A DNA stretch of 64,000 nucleotides from Methylobacterium sp. NMS14P. Its GTDB lineage: Bacteria; Pseudomonadota; Alphaproteobacteria; Rhizobiales; Beijerinckiaceae. Positions 1 to 8,966 of the stretch are shown here, one piece after another. The stretch is from contig NZ_CP087106.1 of assembly GCF_028583545.1 (NCBI RefSeq), positions 5,935,001 to 5,999,000 of the forward strand. Reading direction: 5' to 3'. The notes beneath the pieces were generated by a model that saw nothing but the letters and a program-made list of their open reading frames with translations, had not been told where the DNA came from and did no database searches. The translations under genes were made by a program, and so were the position numbers. Numbering within the stretch: the first letter of the stretch is position 1; each line of letters begins with the position of its first letter.

Positions 1-436
1 GGGCGGAGACGAAGAAGACCCGCTGCGCGAAGGCCGGCGGATCGGCCAGTATGCAGCCCAAGAGGTCGTGGCCGGTGATCCGGTGCACGGGCTGGCCGCA
101 CGCCTTCCGGGCCAGCCAGACCAGCGGCATCCCGTCCAGGGTCCTGGCCGCGGCGCCCGCGTAGGCCTCGCGGAACGGCGCGTTCTCGCTGAGCTGGACG
201 ATATGATCGACGTTCGCCGTGACGATCATCCGCGGGCGGCCGTCTCGCCGGGCCGCGACGGCGGCCACGAGGGCCGCGGCGGGACCGGTGTGGAACCGGT
301 GTCCGAAGAGTTCGACGGTCGCGCCCGTCTGCGGCGATCCGGACGCCGCGGAGGCCGGGGCGCTCACCGTGTGTGCCTCTCCGAGGACCGGATCCATAGA
401 GCCCAGGTAGAGGCTGACCTCACCGATGTCACGCAT
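1..436 (-). CDS. WecG/TagA/CpsF family glycosyltransferase (partial, C-terminus outside window)
   Basis: This is the N-terminal 145 codons of a glycosyltransferase that runs off the left edge. Family members add an N-acetylmannosaminuronate, glucose or related sugar to a lipid-linked intermediate during surface polysaccharide assembly at the inner membrane. Visible family hallmarks are VTANVDHIV near residue 72, LDGMPLVWLAR near 100 and RITGHDL near 119, which together form the typical core. The ATG at 436 overlaps the stop of the upstream chain-length gene by 8 bases, suggesting translational coupling; a second ATG lies 13 codons further in. The family call is good, but the exact sugar cannot be read from the sequence. 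Confidence 0.8.
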   Translation of the reverse strand, partial: MRDIGEVSLYLGSMDPVLGEAHTVSAPASAASGSPQTGATVELFGHRFHTGPAAALVAAVAARRDGRPRMIVTANVDHIVQLSENAPFREAYAGAAARTLDGMPLVWLARKACGQPVHRITGHDLLGCILADPPAFAQRVFFVSA

Positions 437-1904
437 CGGCGGCCCGGAAGCTCGCGGCCGGCCGGGTGGCGGCGCGCAGGTTGCGGCGCCGGTCGCTGTC
501 GGCGCCCAGCATCAGGGCGATGCCACCGCCGAGCAGCAGGCCGAGGACCAGCGCCACCGGCAGAACGATCTTGGGCGAGGGCGGGAAGGTCCGCTGGCGC
601 GCCGGCACCGCGGCCGAGATGATCCGGACGTTGGTGGTGTTCAGCCGCTCCTGCTCGCTCGCCTCGCGGGCGCGCTTCAGGTAGGCCTCGTAGATGCCGC
701 GGCGGGCGTCGAGGGTCCGCTCCAGCTCGCGCAGGCCGACATAGGCCCGGTCGCTGGACGCGGTCTCGTTCTTCACGCGGTCGAGATTGGCCCGGATCGC
801 CGCCTCGCTCGCGGCGGCGCGGTCGTAATCCTTCTGGGTCGTCTCGATGATCCGCTCCTTCTCGCGCTGGATCAGGCGCTGCAGGTCGCGCTGCTGGGCG
901 TACTGCTCGGCCATCGCCGGGTGGCGCTCGCCGAGGCGCGTGGCGAGTTCCGCGGTGTTGCGGGACAGCGTGGCGTACTGCTGCCGCAGGGCCTGCATCT
1001 CCAGGCTCTGCAGCATCTCCGGCAGGGCGGTGCTGGGATCCGACGAGCGCATCCGGCGCGCCTGATCGAGGCGCGACTTGGCCTCCGCGGTCTTGATGGA
1101 GGCGGTGACGAGCTGCTGGTTCAGGTCGCCGAGCTGCTGGTCGGTGAGCAGGCGGCCGCTGGCCGCCACGAGCTTGTGGTCCTCGCGGTAGCGCACCACG
1201 GCGCTCTCGGCCTGCTCGACGTCGCGCTTGAGGCTGTTGAGCCGCCCCGCCAGGGCGTCCGAGGCGCGCCGCGCGGTCTCGGTCCGGGCCGCGGCCTCCT
1301 CGGTGAAGTAGGCGTCGCCGACGGCGTTGGCGATGCGGGCGGCCTTCTCGGGATCGCGGGACTGCACCGAGACGTCGATCACGAAGGTCCGCTCGGCCCG
1401 CCGGACGGTGAGCCGGTTCTGCAGCGTGTCGAGGGCGGTGATGACCGGGTCGCGGCTCGCCGGCGGGGGCAGCATGCCGAGCGCGCCCTTGATCCAGGTC
1501 AGGGTCGGGTTGTTGCCGTCGGGCAGGACGAACTCGTCGTCCTGATCGAGGTGGAGCTTGGCGATCACCCGGCGCAGGACGCTGTCCGACTGGATCACCC
1601 GCACCTGGCTCTCGGCGATCGACACGCCGCTGTCGGCCTGGGGCTGGCGCGCGTTCACGTCGTTCTCGACGACGCGCAGGTCGCTCGGATCGACCAGGAC
1701 CTGGATGCTCGACGTGTAGCGCGGCGGGATCAGGCCGAGGAGCGCCACCGCCACCGCGACCATGAACAGGCCGCCCAGCACGATGAAGCCGCTGCCGCGC
1801 CACAGGCGTCGCAGGATCACGCGGCTGTCTGTCGGCGGCGCGACCTGCGGCAGCACCATCCGCACGGGCTGTTCGCCGCTCATCCGTGTCGAGAAGTCGA
1901 ACAT
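429..1904 (-). CDS. Wzz/GumC-type polysaccharide chain-length determinant
   Basis: This 491-residue inner-membrane protein has one transmembrane segment near residues 38-59, a long periplasmic coiled-coil region and a second transmembrane segment near 444-466. That is the standard layout of polysaccharide copolymerases, which control polymer length with a Wzx/Wzy system. The stretch RYTSSIQVLVDPSDLRVV after the first membrane helix is typical of the Wzz domain. No cytoplasmic Walker-type tyrosine kinase domain follows the last helix, only about 25 Arg- and Ala-rich residues, so a separate kinase would be needed if phosphorylation is used. A GGAGCGGGG ribosome binding site precedes the ATG. 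It lies in an exopolysaccharide gene run and overlaps the next glycosyltransferase by 8 bases. Confidence 0.85.
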   Translation of the reverse strand: MFDFSTRMSGEQPVRMVLPQVAPPTDSRVILRRLWRGSGFIVLGGLFMVAVAVALLGLIPPRYTSSIQVLVDPSDLRVVENDVNARQPQADSGVSIAESQVRVIQSDSVLRRVIAKLHLDQDDEFVLPDGNNPTLTWIKGALGMLPPPASRDPVITALDTLQNRLTVRRAERTFVIDVSVQSRDPEKAARIANAVGDAYFTEEAAARTETARRASDALAGRLNSLKRDVEQAESAVVRYREDHKLVAASGRLLTDQQLGDLNQQLVTASIKTAEAKSRLDQARRMRSSDPSTALPEMLQSLEMQALRQQYATLSRNTAELATRLGERHPAMAEQYAQQRDLQRLIQREKERIIETTQKDYDRAAASEAAIRANLDRVKNETASSDRAYVGLRELERTLDARRGIYEAYLKRAREASEQERLNTTNVRIISAAVPARQRTFPPSPKIVLPVALVLGLLLGGGIALMLGADSDRRRNLRAATRPAASFRAADA

Positions 1905-2184
1905 ACGCCCCGCTCCCTGACCTACCTCGGCGGAGACCGCCGCCCGTCACCAGCCTCGTCGCCCGTTCCCTTTCTGACCAGCTTCGTGCCGATCTGGAAC
2001 AGGTGCTCGCCCGAGGCGCTGCCTTCTTCGGGAGCCCAGCAATCAACATACCGGACCAGTAGTGTCGCCCCGATGTGGCACTTGCTTCAGGAAGCCGGCC
2101 GATATCGCTTACAGATGCAGTCCTAACTGTCACGACAATCGGGCGCGAAAAGTTCCCGATTTGCTGGGGACTACGTAAGCCGCG

Positions 2185-3294
2185 TCACAGATCGCCTTCG
2201 CGTGCGACAATTGACTCCAGCGCATCGTAGGCGGCTGGATCGCCGGCCAGGAAGCGCTGGAAGCGCGTCCCGTCCTCGGCCGCGGTTGCGTTCCAGAGCG
2301 CGACGTTGACCCGACTCATCTCGCCGGCGCGGGCCAGGCCACCGTCGCGGATCCAGCCGGCGACGGCGCCCGCGGCGGCGTCGGGCTGCTCCGGCCGGAT
2401 CAACAGGGCCGACGCGCCCAGCACCTCGCGGAACACCGGGTCGTCCGGCGCCACGACCGGCAGGCCGCCGTGCTGCACCTCCAGCAGCGGCAGGCCGAGC
2501 CCCTCCGCCTTGGAGGTGGAGACCAGCACGTGGCACGAGCCCGCGAGGGCGCGCAGCTCGGCGTCGGCGAGGTATCCGTGGCGGTGCAGGAACGGCGGCG
2601 GTGCCTCCAGGAAGGCGTGCTGCCCCCAGCCGACCCGGCCGACGAGGTGGAGTTCTGCCGGGATGCCGGCGCGGATCAGCGCCGCCGTGAGCGCGAGGGT
2701 CGCCGGATAGTTCTTGCGCGGCTCGATGGTGCCGATGGCCAGGATCCGCAGCGGCCGGCCGGGCGCATAGGCCGCCGGTCCCGGCAGGTCGCCCAAGCCG
2801 AAGGCGTCGCGGACGGGGGGCCGCAGCAGCGCGACGCGGGCGCGCTTTGCGCAGAGCGCGCGCACGTCCGCCCCGGTGGTGCGACTGTTGACGAACAGGT
2901 TCGGGCACCAGCGCAGGGCCAGGGCGAAGCTGGGGCTCATGTAGAGCCGGCTGCGCAGGCTCAGATCCTCCTTCCGCGTGAGCAGGAAGGTGTCGTGGAC
3001 GTAGAGCAGGCAGCGCGACGCCGCGACGGCGCAGAGCGGCCCGGGCGGGAAGCCCGGGAACAGGAACAGGGCGTCCCGATCCGTCAGCGCCCGCGCCGGC
3101 AGGCCGAGCTGCTGCGCGGCGATCATGCCGGGCAGGGAGCCCGCGGTCACCGGCCGCACCGCGTGCGGGGCGAGCCGGTCCGGGGCGAACAGGTCGAGTG
3201 TGACCCGCTCGATCCCCGTCACGTGGGCGCGCAGATGGGTCTGATCGAGGTAGATCCGCCGCCGCGCCGGCGCCGAATGCGCGCCGCCCGCCAT
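2185..3294 (-). CDS. GT4 family glycosyltransferase
   Basis: This 369-residue GT-B glycosyltransferase probably transfers a sugar from a nucleotide donor to a growing exopolysaccharide repeat unit on the cytoplasmic face of the membrane. The N-terminal part has YLDQTHLRAHVTGIERVTLDL, a pattern common in mannosyltransferase-like GT4 enzymes. The C-terminal Rossmann domain contains GTIEPRKN near residue 188 and the donor-binding EX7E motif, E264 to E272, within SKAEGLGLPLLEV. The start at 3294 lies 14 bases after the stop of the upstream glycosyltransferase, so the two are very likely co-transcribed. The family is clear; donor and acceptor are unknown. Confidence 0.85.
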   Translation of the reverse strand: MAGGAHSAPARRRIYLDQTHLRAHVTGIERVTLDLFAPDRLAPHAVRPVTAGSLPGMIAAQQLGLPARALTDRDALFLFPGFPPGPLCAVAASRCLLYVHDTFLLTRKEDLSLRSRLYMSPSFALALRWCPNLFVNSRTTGADVRALCAKRARVALLRPPVRDAFGLGDLPGPAAYAPGRPLRILAIGTIEPRKNYPATLALTAALIRAGIPAELHLVGRVGWGQHAFLEAPPPFLHRHGYLADAELRALAGSCHVLVSTSKAEGLGLPLLEVQHGGLPVVAPDDPVFREVLGASALLIRPEQPDAAAGAVAGWIRDGGLARAGEMSRVNVALWNATAAEDGTRFQRFLAGDPAAYDALESIVAREGDL

Positions 3295-3308
3295 GTCGCT
3301 ACGGGCCG

Positions 3309-5270
3309 TCACGGGCAGTTCCGGCGCAGCGCGCCGGCGAGATAGAGACAGCGTCGCACGAGGAGCGGCATCCGCCGCCCGAAGACCATCTGCTTGGCCC
3401 GCCGCAGCCGGCGCACGAGCGGGCGCGAGACGGCGGGGACGGTGCCGCCCGCGCCCGCCCGCAGGGTCGCCGCGAAGGGGAAGTGCCCGAGCATCTCGGG
3501 GGCGAAGCGCGGGCCCGACGCGGCGCTCGGCAGACCCTGGCGCCGGAAGACCGCGTCCAGCGACAGCGCCGCAGTGGCCGGGCTGTAGCGGCTCTCCAGC
3601 GCGATGCGCGCGAAGGCGCCGAGCCGTGTGCGGGCCTCGCGGTCGCCGACCAGCGCGGCCAGCGCTTCCGCGAGGGCGCCGGACCGCACCGGCACGAGGC
3701 GGCCCGACACGCCGTCGATCACGGCCGAGGTCAGGCCGGAGGTGCGGTAGGCGAGCGTCGGCACCCCGCACAGGCCGGCCTCGATGGGCGTCTGCCCGAG
3801 GGTCTCGTGACGGCTGGCGGTGACGTGGAGATCGCAGGCCCCGTACCACGCGGCCAGGAGCGCCTCGTCGGCGATGAGGCCGGGCGCGTACAGGTTCGCG
3901 ACGCCGAGCCGGGCCGGGTCGTCGAGCCGGCCGATCGCCACCACGCCGACGCCGGGCCCCGCCACGGCCTGGAGCGCGGCCTTGAGGTCGGCGAAGCCCT
4001 TGTCGGGCCCGTCGACGATGACCGAGGACACGAGGATCAGGACGTCGTCGGGCGGCAGGCCGAGCGCGCCGCGCAGCGCCGCGCGATCGCCGGGCCGGAA
4101 CACGGCGGTCGGGAAGGCCAGCCGGACGGGCTCGATCACGCTGCCGGGGGGCGCCAGCTCGCGGGCCCGCGCCAGCGTCCAGTCGGAATTGGCCAGCAGC
4201 CAGGGCGCGGAGGACTTCGTCGGTGACCCGGGCGAAGCCCCGGCGAGCACCGCGCGCTTCCGGTCGTGCATCCCGGCGATCCGGCCGGGTGCCAGCTCCG
4301 GGTACTCGTCCGGGCCGGGGCAGGCGGCGTCGCAGCCGGACGCGGCGCGCCCGCAGTCGCGGGGGTGGGCGCACCGGCCCGTCAGGGGGAAGAGGTCGTG
4401 CAGCACGAGGCCGACCGGCCCGCGCCGCGCCAGGCGGCCGACGACGTCGAGGCTGCGGGTGGCGCCGTGCAGGTTGCCGGCGAGGACGAGATCGGGGGCG
4501 GCCGCCGCGATCGCGGCCTCCGCCCGCGGGAAGTCGTCGCTCCACTCCGCGGCCTCGGGGCGGCCGCTCAGCGTCACCTCCGTGATCCGGTGGCCCGCGA
4601 GTGTCAGCGCCTCGGCGAGGCGGCGCTGGGCCACGCCCGCGCCCCCTCGGGCGCCCGTCCCGGTCAGCGACACGATCGACAGGCCGGCGGCGGGCGGGGG
4701 CGGCGCGGCGCTCAGCCTGTGAAGCAGCACCGGGCGGCCGATCACGCTCCGCCGGTCCGCGGCGATCGTCGACCAGGCGGTGGCGGCGTCGAGCACGCCG
4801 TCGGCATCGAGGACCGCGTGGCCCGCGAGGGCGTCCCGCCGCCAGAGGATCCCGCCGCCCGCGGCCTCGGGGCCGTCGAGGCCGCGGACGGCGTCGTCGA
4901 ACAGGACGCGCAGCCCCGCCACCGCGTCGGCGCCGCTGAGCGCGGCCTCCAGCGCCAGGGCGGTCAGCGCGCCCGGCGCGAGCAGGTCGCCGGCGCGCAG
5001 CCAGAGCAGGTGATGTGGATCGGGATCCGCCAGGACCCGCGCCGCGGCCGCGCGGCCGTCCGTCGGGTCCAGCACGTCGTGCCGCAACTCCTGGTAGCCC
5101 TGGCGCAGAACCGACGCGACGGTCTCGGCGAGCGCTGGATCCGCGCCGGCCACCGTCACGATGCGGATCCGCGGCCACGGACGCCCGTCGGGCAGAGACC
5201 CGGGACGGGCCGGCGCGCGGGCGCCGCGCCCGAACGGCCAGTCGGCGACGCCGTGGGCGGGCGATGACAT
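3309..5270 (-). CDS. Glycosyltransferase with N-terminal GT2-like part and C-terminal GT4 domain
   Basis: This 653-residue protein appears to join two glycosyltransferase folds. Residues about 20-190 look like a degenerate GT-A (GT2) domain: TVASVLRQGYQEL resembles the usual SVLxQxY segment and LWLRAGDLLAPGAL the region around the DxD. The C-terminal part is a GT4 enzyme with SLTGTGARGGAGVAQRRLAEAL, a cysteine-rich GRC-C-GC-CP segment typical of one GT4 subgroup, and an EX7E motif in HETLGQTPIEAG. The GT2-like part has no convincing DxD and may be inactive or a binding module. The ATG at 5270 was chosen; an in-frame GTG lies 6 codons upstream. It sits in the exopolysaccharide run, 14 bases from the next gene. 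Confidence 0.75.
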   Translation of the reverse strand: MSSPAHGVADWPFGRGARAPARPGSLPDGRPWPRIRIVTVAGADPALAETVASVLRQGYQELRHDVLDPTDGRAAAARVLADPDPHHLLWLRAGDLLAPGALTALALEAALSGADAVAGLRVLFDDAVRGLDGPEAAGGGILWRRDALAGHAVLDADGVLDAATAWSTIAADRRSVIGRPVLLHRLSAAPPPPAAGLSIVSLTGTGARGGAGVAQRRLAEALTLAGHRITEVTLSGRPEAAEWSDDFPRAEAAIAAAAPDLVLAGNLHGATRSLDVVGRLARRGPVGLVLHDLFPLTGRCAHPRDCGRAASGCDAACPGPDEYPELAPGRIAGMHDRKRAVLAGASPGSPTKSSAPWLLANSDWTLARARELAPPGSVIEPVRLAFPTAVFRPGDRAALRGALGLPPDDVLILVSSVIVDGPDKGFADLKAALQAVAGPGVGVVAIGRLDDPARLGVANLYAPGLIADEALLAAWYGACDLHVTASRHETLGQTPIEAGLCGVPTLAYRTSGLTSAVIDGVSGRLVPVRSGALAEALAALVGDREARTRLGAFARIALESRYSPATAALSLDAVFRRQGLPSAASGPRFAPEMLGHFPFAATLRAGAGGTVPAVSRPLVRRLRRAKQMVFGRRMPLLVRRCLYLAGALRRNCP

Positions 5271-5374
5271 GTCTGCGGCGTCGGTCACGGCGGCTCTGGC
5301 GGCGGCTCGGGTCTCGTGCGGGTCGGCAGAGTGGACGGGAAGGTTGAAGATTGCCTCTCGGAGCGGGCGGCGCC

Positions 5375-6421
5375 TCAGGCCGCCACGCGGATCCGCGCCG
5401 GGCCGGCCTCGATCCGGCCGATCCGGGCGGCCGCCGGGTAGCCCGCCGCCCGGATGCGCGCCAGGATCGCGTCGGCCCGGTCGGCCGAGCAGGTCACCAG
5501 CAGCCCGCCCGAGGTCTGCGGGTCGGTCAGGAGATGGCGGCGCCACTCGGGGAAGTCGGCCGGCAGGTCCACCGCCTCGCCGAACGCCGCCCAGTTGCGG
5601 TGCGAGGCGCCGGTGACGGCGCCGGCGCGCGCCAGCGCCTCCGCCTGCGGCAGCAGGGGGAGGGCGTCGGCCTCGAGGGCGAGCGTGAGGTCGGCGCCGC
5701 GGGCGATCTCCAGGCCGTGCCCCAGGATGCCGAAGCCGGTCACGTCGGTGAGCGCGTGCACGGCGGGGTCGGCGGCCAGGTCGGTCCCGATCCGGTTGAG
5801 CAACGTGGTCGTGGCGATGAAGTCGCGGTAGCCGGCCTCGTCGAGGGTCGCCCGCTTGATCGCCGCCGAGTAGACCCCGACCCCGAGGGCCTTGGTGAGC
5901 AGGACGGCGTCTCCGGCCATCGCGTCGGCGTTGCGCCGCACCGCCTCGCGGCGGCAGGTTCCGATCACCGCCAGACCGTAGATCGGCTCCGGCGCGTCGA
6001 TCGAGTGGCCGCCCGCCACCGGGATGCCGGCCTCGGCGCATTGCTCCGCGCCGCCGCGCAGGATCCGCGCGACGACGTCCGGGTCGATCTTGCCCAGCGG
6101 CATCCCGAGGATCGCGAGCGCGAACAGCGGCCGGCCACCCATGGCGTAGACGTCCGAGATGGCGTTCGTCGCGGCGATCCGGCCGAAATCGACGGGGTCG
6201 TCCACCATCGGGGTGAAGAAGTCCGTGGTGGCGATGACGCAGGTGCCGTCCTCCAGCTCCCACACCGCCGCGTCGTCCGCGGTCTCGTTGCCGACGAGGA
6301 GCCGCTCGAACGGGCCCGCCGCCGGCTGCTGGGCGAGGAGCTGGCGCAGCGTGGCCGGGTCGAGCTTGCAACCGCAGCCGCCGCCGTGGGCGAGGCTGGT
6401 CAGGCGGGGGGCATCGCTCAT
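5375..6421 (-). CDS. selD: Selenide, water dikinase SelD
   Basis: SelD makes selenophosphate from selenide and ATP, the selenium donor for selenocysteine-tRNA or for 2-selenouridine in tRNA. The 348-residue protein has the N-terminal catalytic motif GGGCGCKL, with Cys16 and Lys19 matching the essential Cys17 and Lys20 of E. coli. The active-site residue is therefore Cys, not selenocysteine. The AIRS-type ATP-binding core shows [20 protein letters not shown] and [10 protein letters not shown], and [15 protein letters not shown] is also conserved. The gene lies 40 bases after ccdA on the same strand. No selA, selB or selU is in this window, so the downstream use of selenophosphate is not shown. 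Confidence 0.93.
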   Translation of the reverse strand: MSDAPRLTSLAHGGGCGCKLDPATLRQLLAQQPAAGPFERLLVGNETADDAAVWELEDGTCVIATTDFFTPMVDDPVDFGRIAATNAISDVYAMGGRPLFALAILGMPLGKIDPDVVARILRGGAEQCAEAGIPVAGGHSIDAPEPIYGLAVIGTCRREAVRRNADAMAGDAVLLTKALGVGVYSAAIKRATLDEAGYRDFIATTTLLNRIGTDLAADPAVHALTDVTGFGILGHGLEIARGADLTLALEADALPLLPQAEALARAGAVTGASHRNWAAFGEAVDLPADFPEWRRHLLTDPQTSGGLLVTCSADRADAILARIRAAGYPAAARIGRIEAGPARIRVAA

Positions 6422-6461
6422 CGCTGAACTCCGTTCCGGATTACCAGGGGTCCTGGCGGTG

Positions 6462-7181
6462 TCAGTAGCGCGTCGTCAGCGCGTTGAGCCAGTCCGGCGA
6501 GGCCGCGACCGCCGCGGACTCGACCTGCTTGTCGAGCCCCGTCAGCACCAGCAGGCCGAGCACGACCATCACGGTGCCGAGCGCGGCCTTCGCGGCCCGG
6601 CCGGCCGCGGCGAGGCCGCCGCGCCAGCGCAGCAGCGCCTCGCGGGAGACGAAGCCGAGGAGCATCAGCGGGGCCGCGGCGCCGATCCCGAAGGCCAGCA
6701 TCGTCAGGGCGACGCTCCCGAGATGCTCGCCCCGCGCCGCCATCAGGGAGGCCGCGCCCAGGGTCGGTCCCACGCAGGGACTCCAGGCCGCGCCGAGCAG
6801 CAGCCCCACGGCGAACTGGCCGGACAATCCCCCGGCGCCGGCGCCGCCGAAGCGGTCCTCCGCCCAGGCGCCGACCGGGCCGGCCGCCGTGGCGACCCGG
6901 GACTGGAGCCGCGGCAGCATCAGAACCACGCCCAGGAGCACCAGGAGCACCGCGCCGACGCGCCGGAACACGTCGCCGTCGAGCCCGATGGTGAAGCCGA
7001 TCGTCGCGACGAACAGCCCGATGGCCGTGAAGGCGATCGCGAGACCGGCGGCCAGCGCCGCCGGACCGAGGCGGTGCTCGGCCGACGCCGTGCCGAGCAC
7101 GATGGGGATCAGCGGGAGCACGCAGGGCGAGAGTACCGAGAGCAGGCCGGCCAGGAAGGCGAACCCCACCGTTCCCAGCAT
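6462..7181 (-). CDS. ccdA: CcdA/DsbD-type thiol-disulfide transmembrane transporter
   Basis: This 239-residue integral membrane protein has about six predicted helices. CcdA-family proteins carry electrons from cytoplasmic thioredoxin across the inner membrane to periplasmic partners, often for cytochrome c maturation. The two redox cysteines sit in [10 protein letters not shown] near residue 18 and in [11 protein letters not shown] in the middle of the protein, as expected for a pair in helices 1 and 4. There is no DsbD alpha or gamma domain, which fits the short CcdA form. It is followed 40 bases later by selD, so the two may share a transcript, although a functional link is only an inference. 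Confidence 0.85.
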   Translation of the reverse strand: MLGTVGFAFLAGLLSVLSPCVLPLIPIVLGTASAEHRLGPAALAAGLAIAFTAIGLFVATIGFTIGLDGDVFRRVGAVLLVLLGVVLMLPRLQSRVATAAGPVGAWAEDRFGGAGAGGLSGQFAVGLLLGAAWSPCVGPTLGAASLMAARGEHLGSVALTMLAFGIGAAAPLMLLGFVSREALLRWRGGLAAAGRAAKAALGTVMVVLGLLVLTGLDKQVESAAVAASPDWLNALTTRY

Positions 7182-7366
7182 GCTCCGTGCCCTCCCGCTG
7201 GCGCCTCGCCGGAGGAGGCTTCGACCCTGGCGCGCGGGCCGTCAACGCGCCAGGCGGCCGCGGGCCCGCGGGAACAAGGCGGCCGCGCGCCGATTTCGGC
7301 GGCAGGCCGGCGGCGTTGCCGGGCAAGGCGCTCAGGTAAGGCGCTGAGGTAAGGCGGAGCGGACCG

Positions 7367-7876
7367 GTGACCATCTTCTTCACGGGCGACACGCATTTCG
7401 GCGACCCGCGGGCGCTGCGCTTCGATCACCGTCCCTACCCGGATCTCGAGGCCCACGATGCCGGCCTGATCGCGGCCTGGAACGCGACGGTCGCGCCCGG
7501 CGACACGGTCTGGCACCTCGGCGATTTCGCCCTCGGGCCGAGCGGCGACCGGATCCGCGCGATCCTCGCCGGATTGAACGGTGAGAAGCACCTGATCGTC
7601 GGCAACAACGATGGGTCCGACACGCTGACGGCGCCCGGCTGGGCGTCGGTGCGGCACTACGCGGAAGTCGCCGTCGAGGGGCGGATGGTGGTGCTCTGCC
7701 ACTACGCGTTCCGCACCTGGAACGGCATGAGCCGGGGCGCTCTCAACCTCCACGGCCACAGCCACGGCAAGCTCAAGCCGATGCCGAAGCAGTACGATGT
7801 CGGCGTCGATCCGATGGGTGCGGCCCCCGTGCAACTCTCGGCAATCCTGACCTCCCGCCTGCGCCGGAAGCCGTAA
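7367..7876 (+). CDS. Calcineurin-like metallophosphoesterase
   Basis: This 169-residue small phosphoesterase has the five metal-binding blocks in order: GDTHFGD at residues 7-13, HLGDFAL, VGNNDG, LCHYAF and LHGHSHG. The set predicts a dinuclear metal site. The family includes small phage-type and bacterial phosphodiesterases of unknown substrate. The start is GTG at 7367, directly before the first beta strand (TIFFTGD); no start further upstream would suit the fold. It is divergent from ccdA with 185 bases between. The substrate cannot be inferred from the neighbours. Confidence 0.85.
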   Translation: MTIFFTGDTHFGDPRALRFDHRPYPDLEAHDAGLIAAWNATVAPGDTVWHLGDFALGPSGDRIRAILAGLNGEKHLIVGNNDGSDTLTAPGWASVRHYAEVAVEGRMVVLCHYAFRTWNGMSRGALNLHGHSHGKLKPMPKQYDVGVDPMGAAPVQLSAILTSRLRRKP

Positions 7877-7993
7877 TTCGGGGCGGAACTTTCACGTCAG
7901 CTTCACTGTTTCAGCGGACAGAGTGGGAGTGGATCTGAGCCGCTCCGAGAAACCCGGCAGGACCGCCCGCGGATCTGCCATCACAAACCGTGT

Positions 7994-8329
7994 GTGAGTG
8001 TTCCCGTGAGTGCCAAGTCGGTCACTCTGACCCGCTGCCTCGCCAGCCTTCTGGCAGGCCTCGCCCTGACTTCCGCCGCGTCGGCCCTGCCGTCCTGCAT
8101 CGAAGCCCAGCGCAAGGTCGACGAGGCGAACGCCCTGCGCTTCCAGGCGCGTCAGGAAGCCCGCCTGGGCAACCATGACCGCGTCTGCGACACGCTCGAC
8201 GAGGTGGGCGACCGCTACGACGATGCCCGCGACGCGTTCGAGCGATGTGGCGAGGGCGTCGTGGCCATCGACCTCCGCAGCGAGCTGCGGGGTCTGCGGA
8301 TCGCCAAGAAAATCAACCGCTGCGACTGA
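7994..8329 (+). CDS. Small secreted protein with signal peptide
   Basis: This 111-residue protein of unknown function has an N-terminal signal peptide (LTRCLASLLAGLALTSAASA, likely cleaved after Ala-Ser-Ala). The mature part is about 80 mostly helical, charged residues with four cysteines (SCIEAQ, RVCDTL, ERCGEG and the C-terminal NRCD), which could form two disulfides in the periplasm. GTG codons at 7994 and 8006 are both possible starts. I do not recognise a named domain. Confidence 0.65.
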   Translation: MSVPVSAKSVTLTRCLASLLAGLALTSAASALPSCIEAQRKVDEANALRFQARQEARLGNHDRVCDTLDEVGDRYDDARDAFERCGEGVVAIDLRSELRGLRIAKKINRCD

Positions 8330-8417
8330 CCGGGTGCGCGATCGCACCTCGGACGCCCCGTTCCTGAAGCATCACCCCGATACGCGCGACGCTGGTCGCC
8401 GAGAAGGTTCTGCGCCG

Positions 8418-8555
8418 ATGACCCCCGCCACGCTCTCCAACGACATCGAGCCCGCCGTCACCCGCACCGGTCCGTCCTTCGCGGCCGCCCTGTGCGGCTT
8501 CGTCAGCACCACCGTCGCCACGACGATGCTGCTGATGCTGATCGGCACGTTCTGA
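8418..8555 (+). CDS. Very small single-helix membrane protein (hypothetical)
   Basis: This 45-codon reading frame begins with ATG at 8418, and an AGAAGG element lies about 11 bases upstream. Residues about 20-43 (FAAALCGFVSTTVATTMLLM) form one hydrophobic helix preceded by a polar N-terminus, so a tail-anchored inner-membrane miniprotein is plausible. Its stop at 8553-8555 abuts the stop of the gene on the opposite strand at 8556. I do not recognise a family. Confidence 0.45.
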   Translation: MTPATLSNDIEPAVTRTGPSFAAALCGFVSTTVATTMLLMLIGTF

Positions 8556-8798
8556 TTACGGCGCGACCGACCAGAATCTCTGGCGGTTGAACAGCATCTC
8601 CTGGGAGCCGATCTTCGGGGCCGGCTCCGTCCTGCGTCCGCAATCGTGCTCGACCGGCTTCGTGACGGCCGCCAGCGTCGCGGGCGCCGCCGGTATCAGG
8701 CCGAGGCGGGACTGCACCTCCGGCTGCCGCGCCGCCGCGATGGTCAACACGCAGGCGATCAGGCCGCCGGCAACAGTTCCGAGAACGAAATTCAACAT
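8556..8798 (-). CDS. Small membrane-anchored hypothetical protein
   Basis: This 80-residue protein starts at ATG 8798, just before a hydrophobic segment (MLNFVLGTVAGGLIACVLTI) that would be a signal anchor. The remainder is a polar tail ending in QEMLFNRQRFWSVAP. An in-frame upstream start at 8855 would add 19 polar residues and seems less likely. The gene is tail-to-tail with a 45-residue membrane miniprotein, with no bases between the two stop codons. The function is unknown. Confidence 0.5.
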   Translation of the reverse strand: MLNFVLGTVAGGLIACVLTIAAARQPEVQSRLGLIPAAPATLAAVTKPVEHDCGRRTEPAPKIGSQEMLFNRQRFWSVAP

Positions 8799-8966
8799 CG
8801 GGGTGGGGATCCGGGGGCCGGTTCCTTTCGGCCGCACAGCGTCGTCGAGAACCAACCCGGCGGGATCATGGCGGATGCGGCGCTCACGCGCTTTTAACTC
8901 CTGATCTGCGACAGCTACGCGCTAGCTTGCCTCAGTGGCAGGTCCGACGACGGGGCTGGACCGCCG

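Noticed and set aside
364..2133. Long minus-strand open frame overlapping the Wzz-type gene
   Set aside because: The translation is almost only Arg, Ala, Pro and Gly with no domain; the frame holding the Wzz gene has membrane helices and known motifs. In this GC-rich DNA long empty frames arise opposite or beside every real gene.
3295..5178. Fusion of the GT4 enzyme (2185-3294) with upstream sequence in the same frame
   Set aside because: The upstream part translates to Arg/Gly/Pro-rich residues and overlaps the GT2/GT4 fusion gene in a different frame.
5375..6421. SelD as a selenoprotein with an in-frame UGA
   Set aside because: The codon at the catalytic position is for cysteine (GGCTGCGG context), and the frame is continuous.
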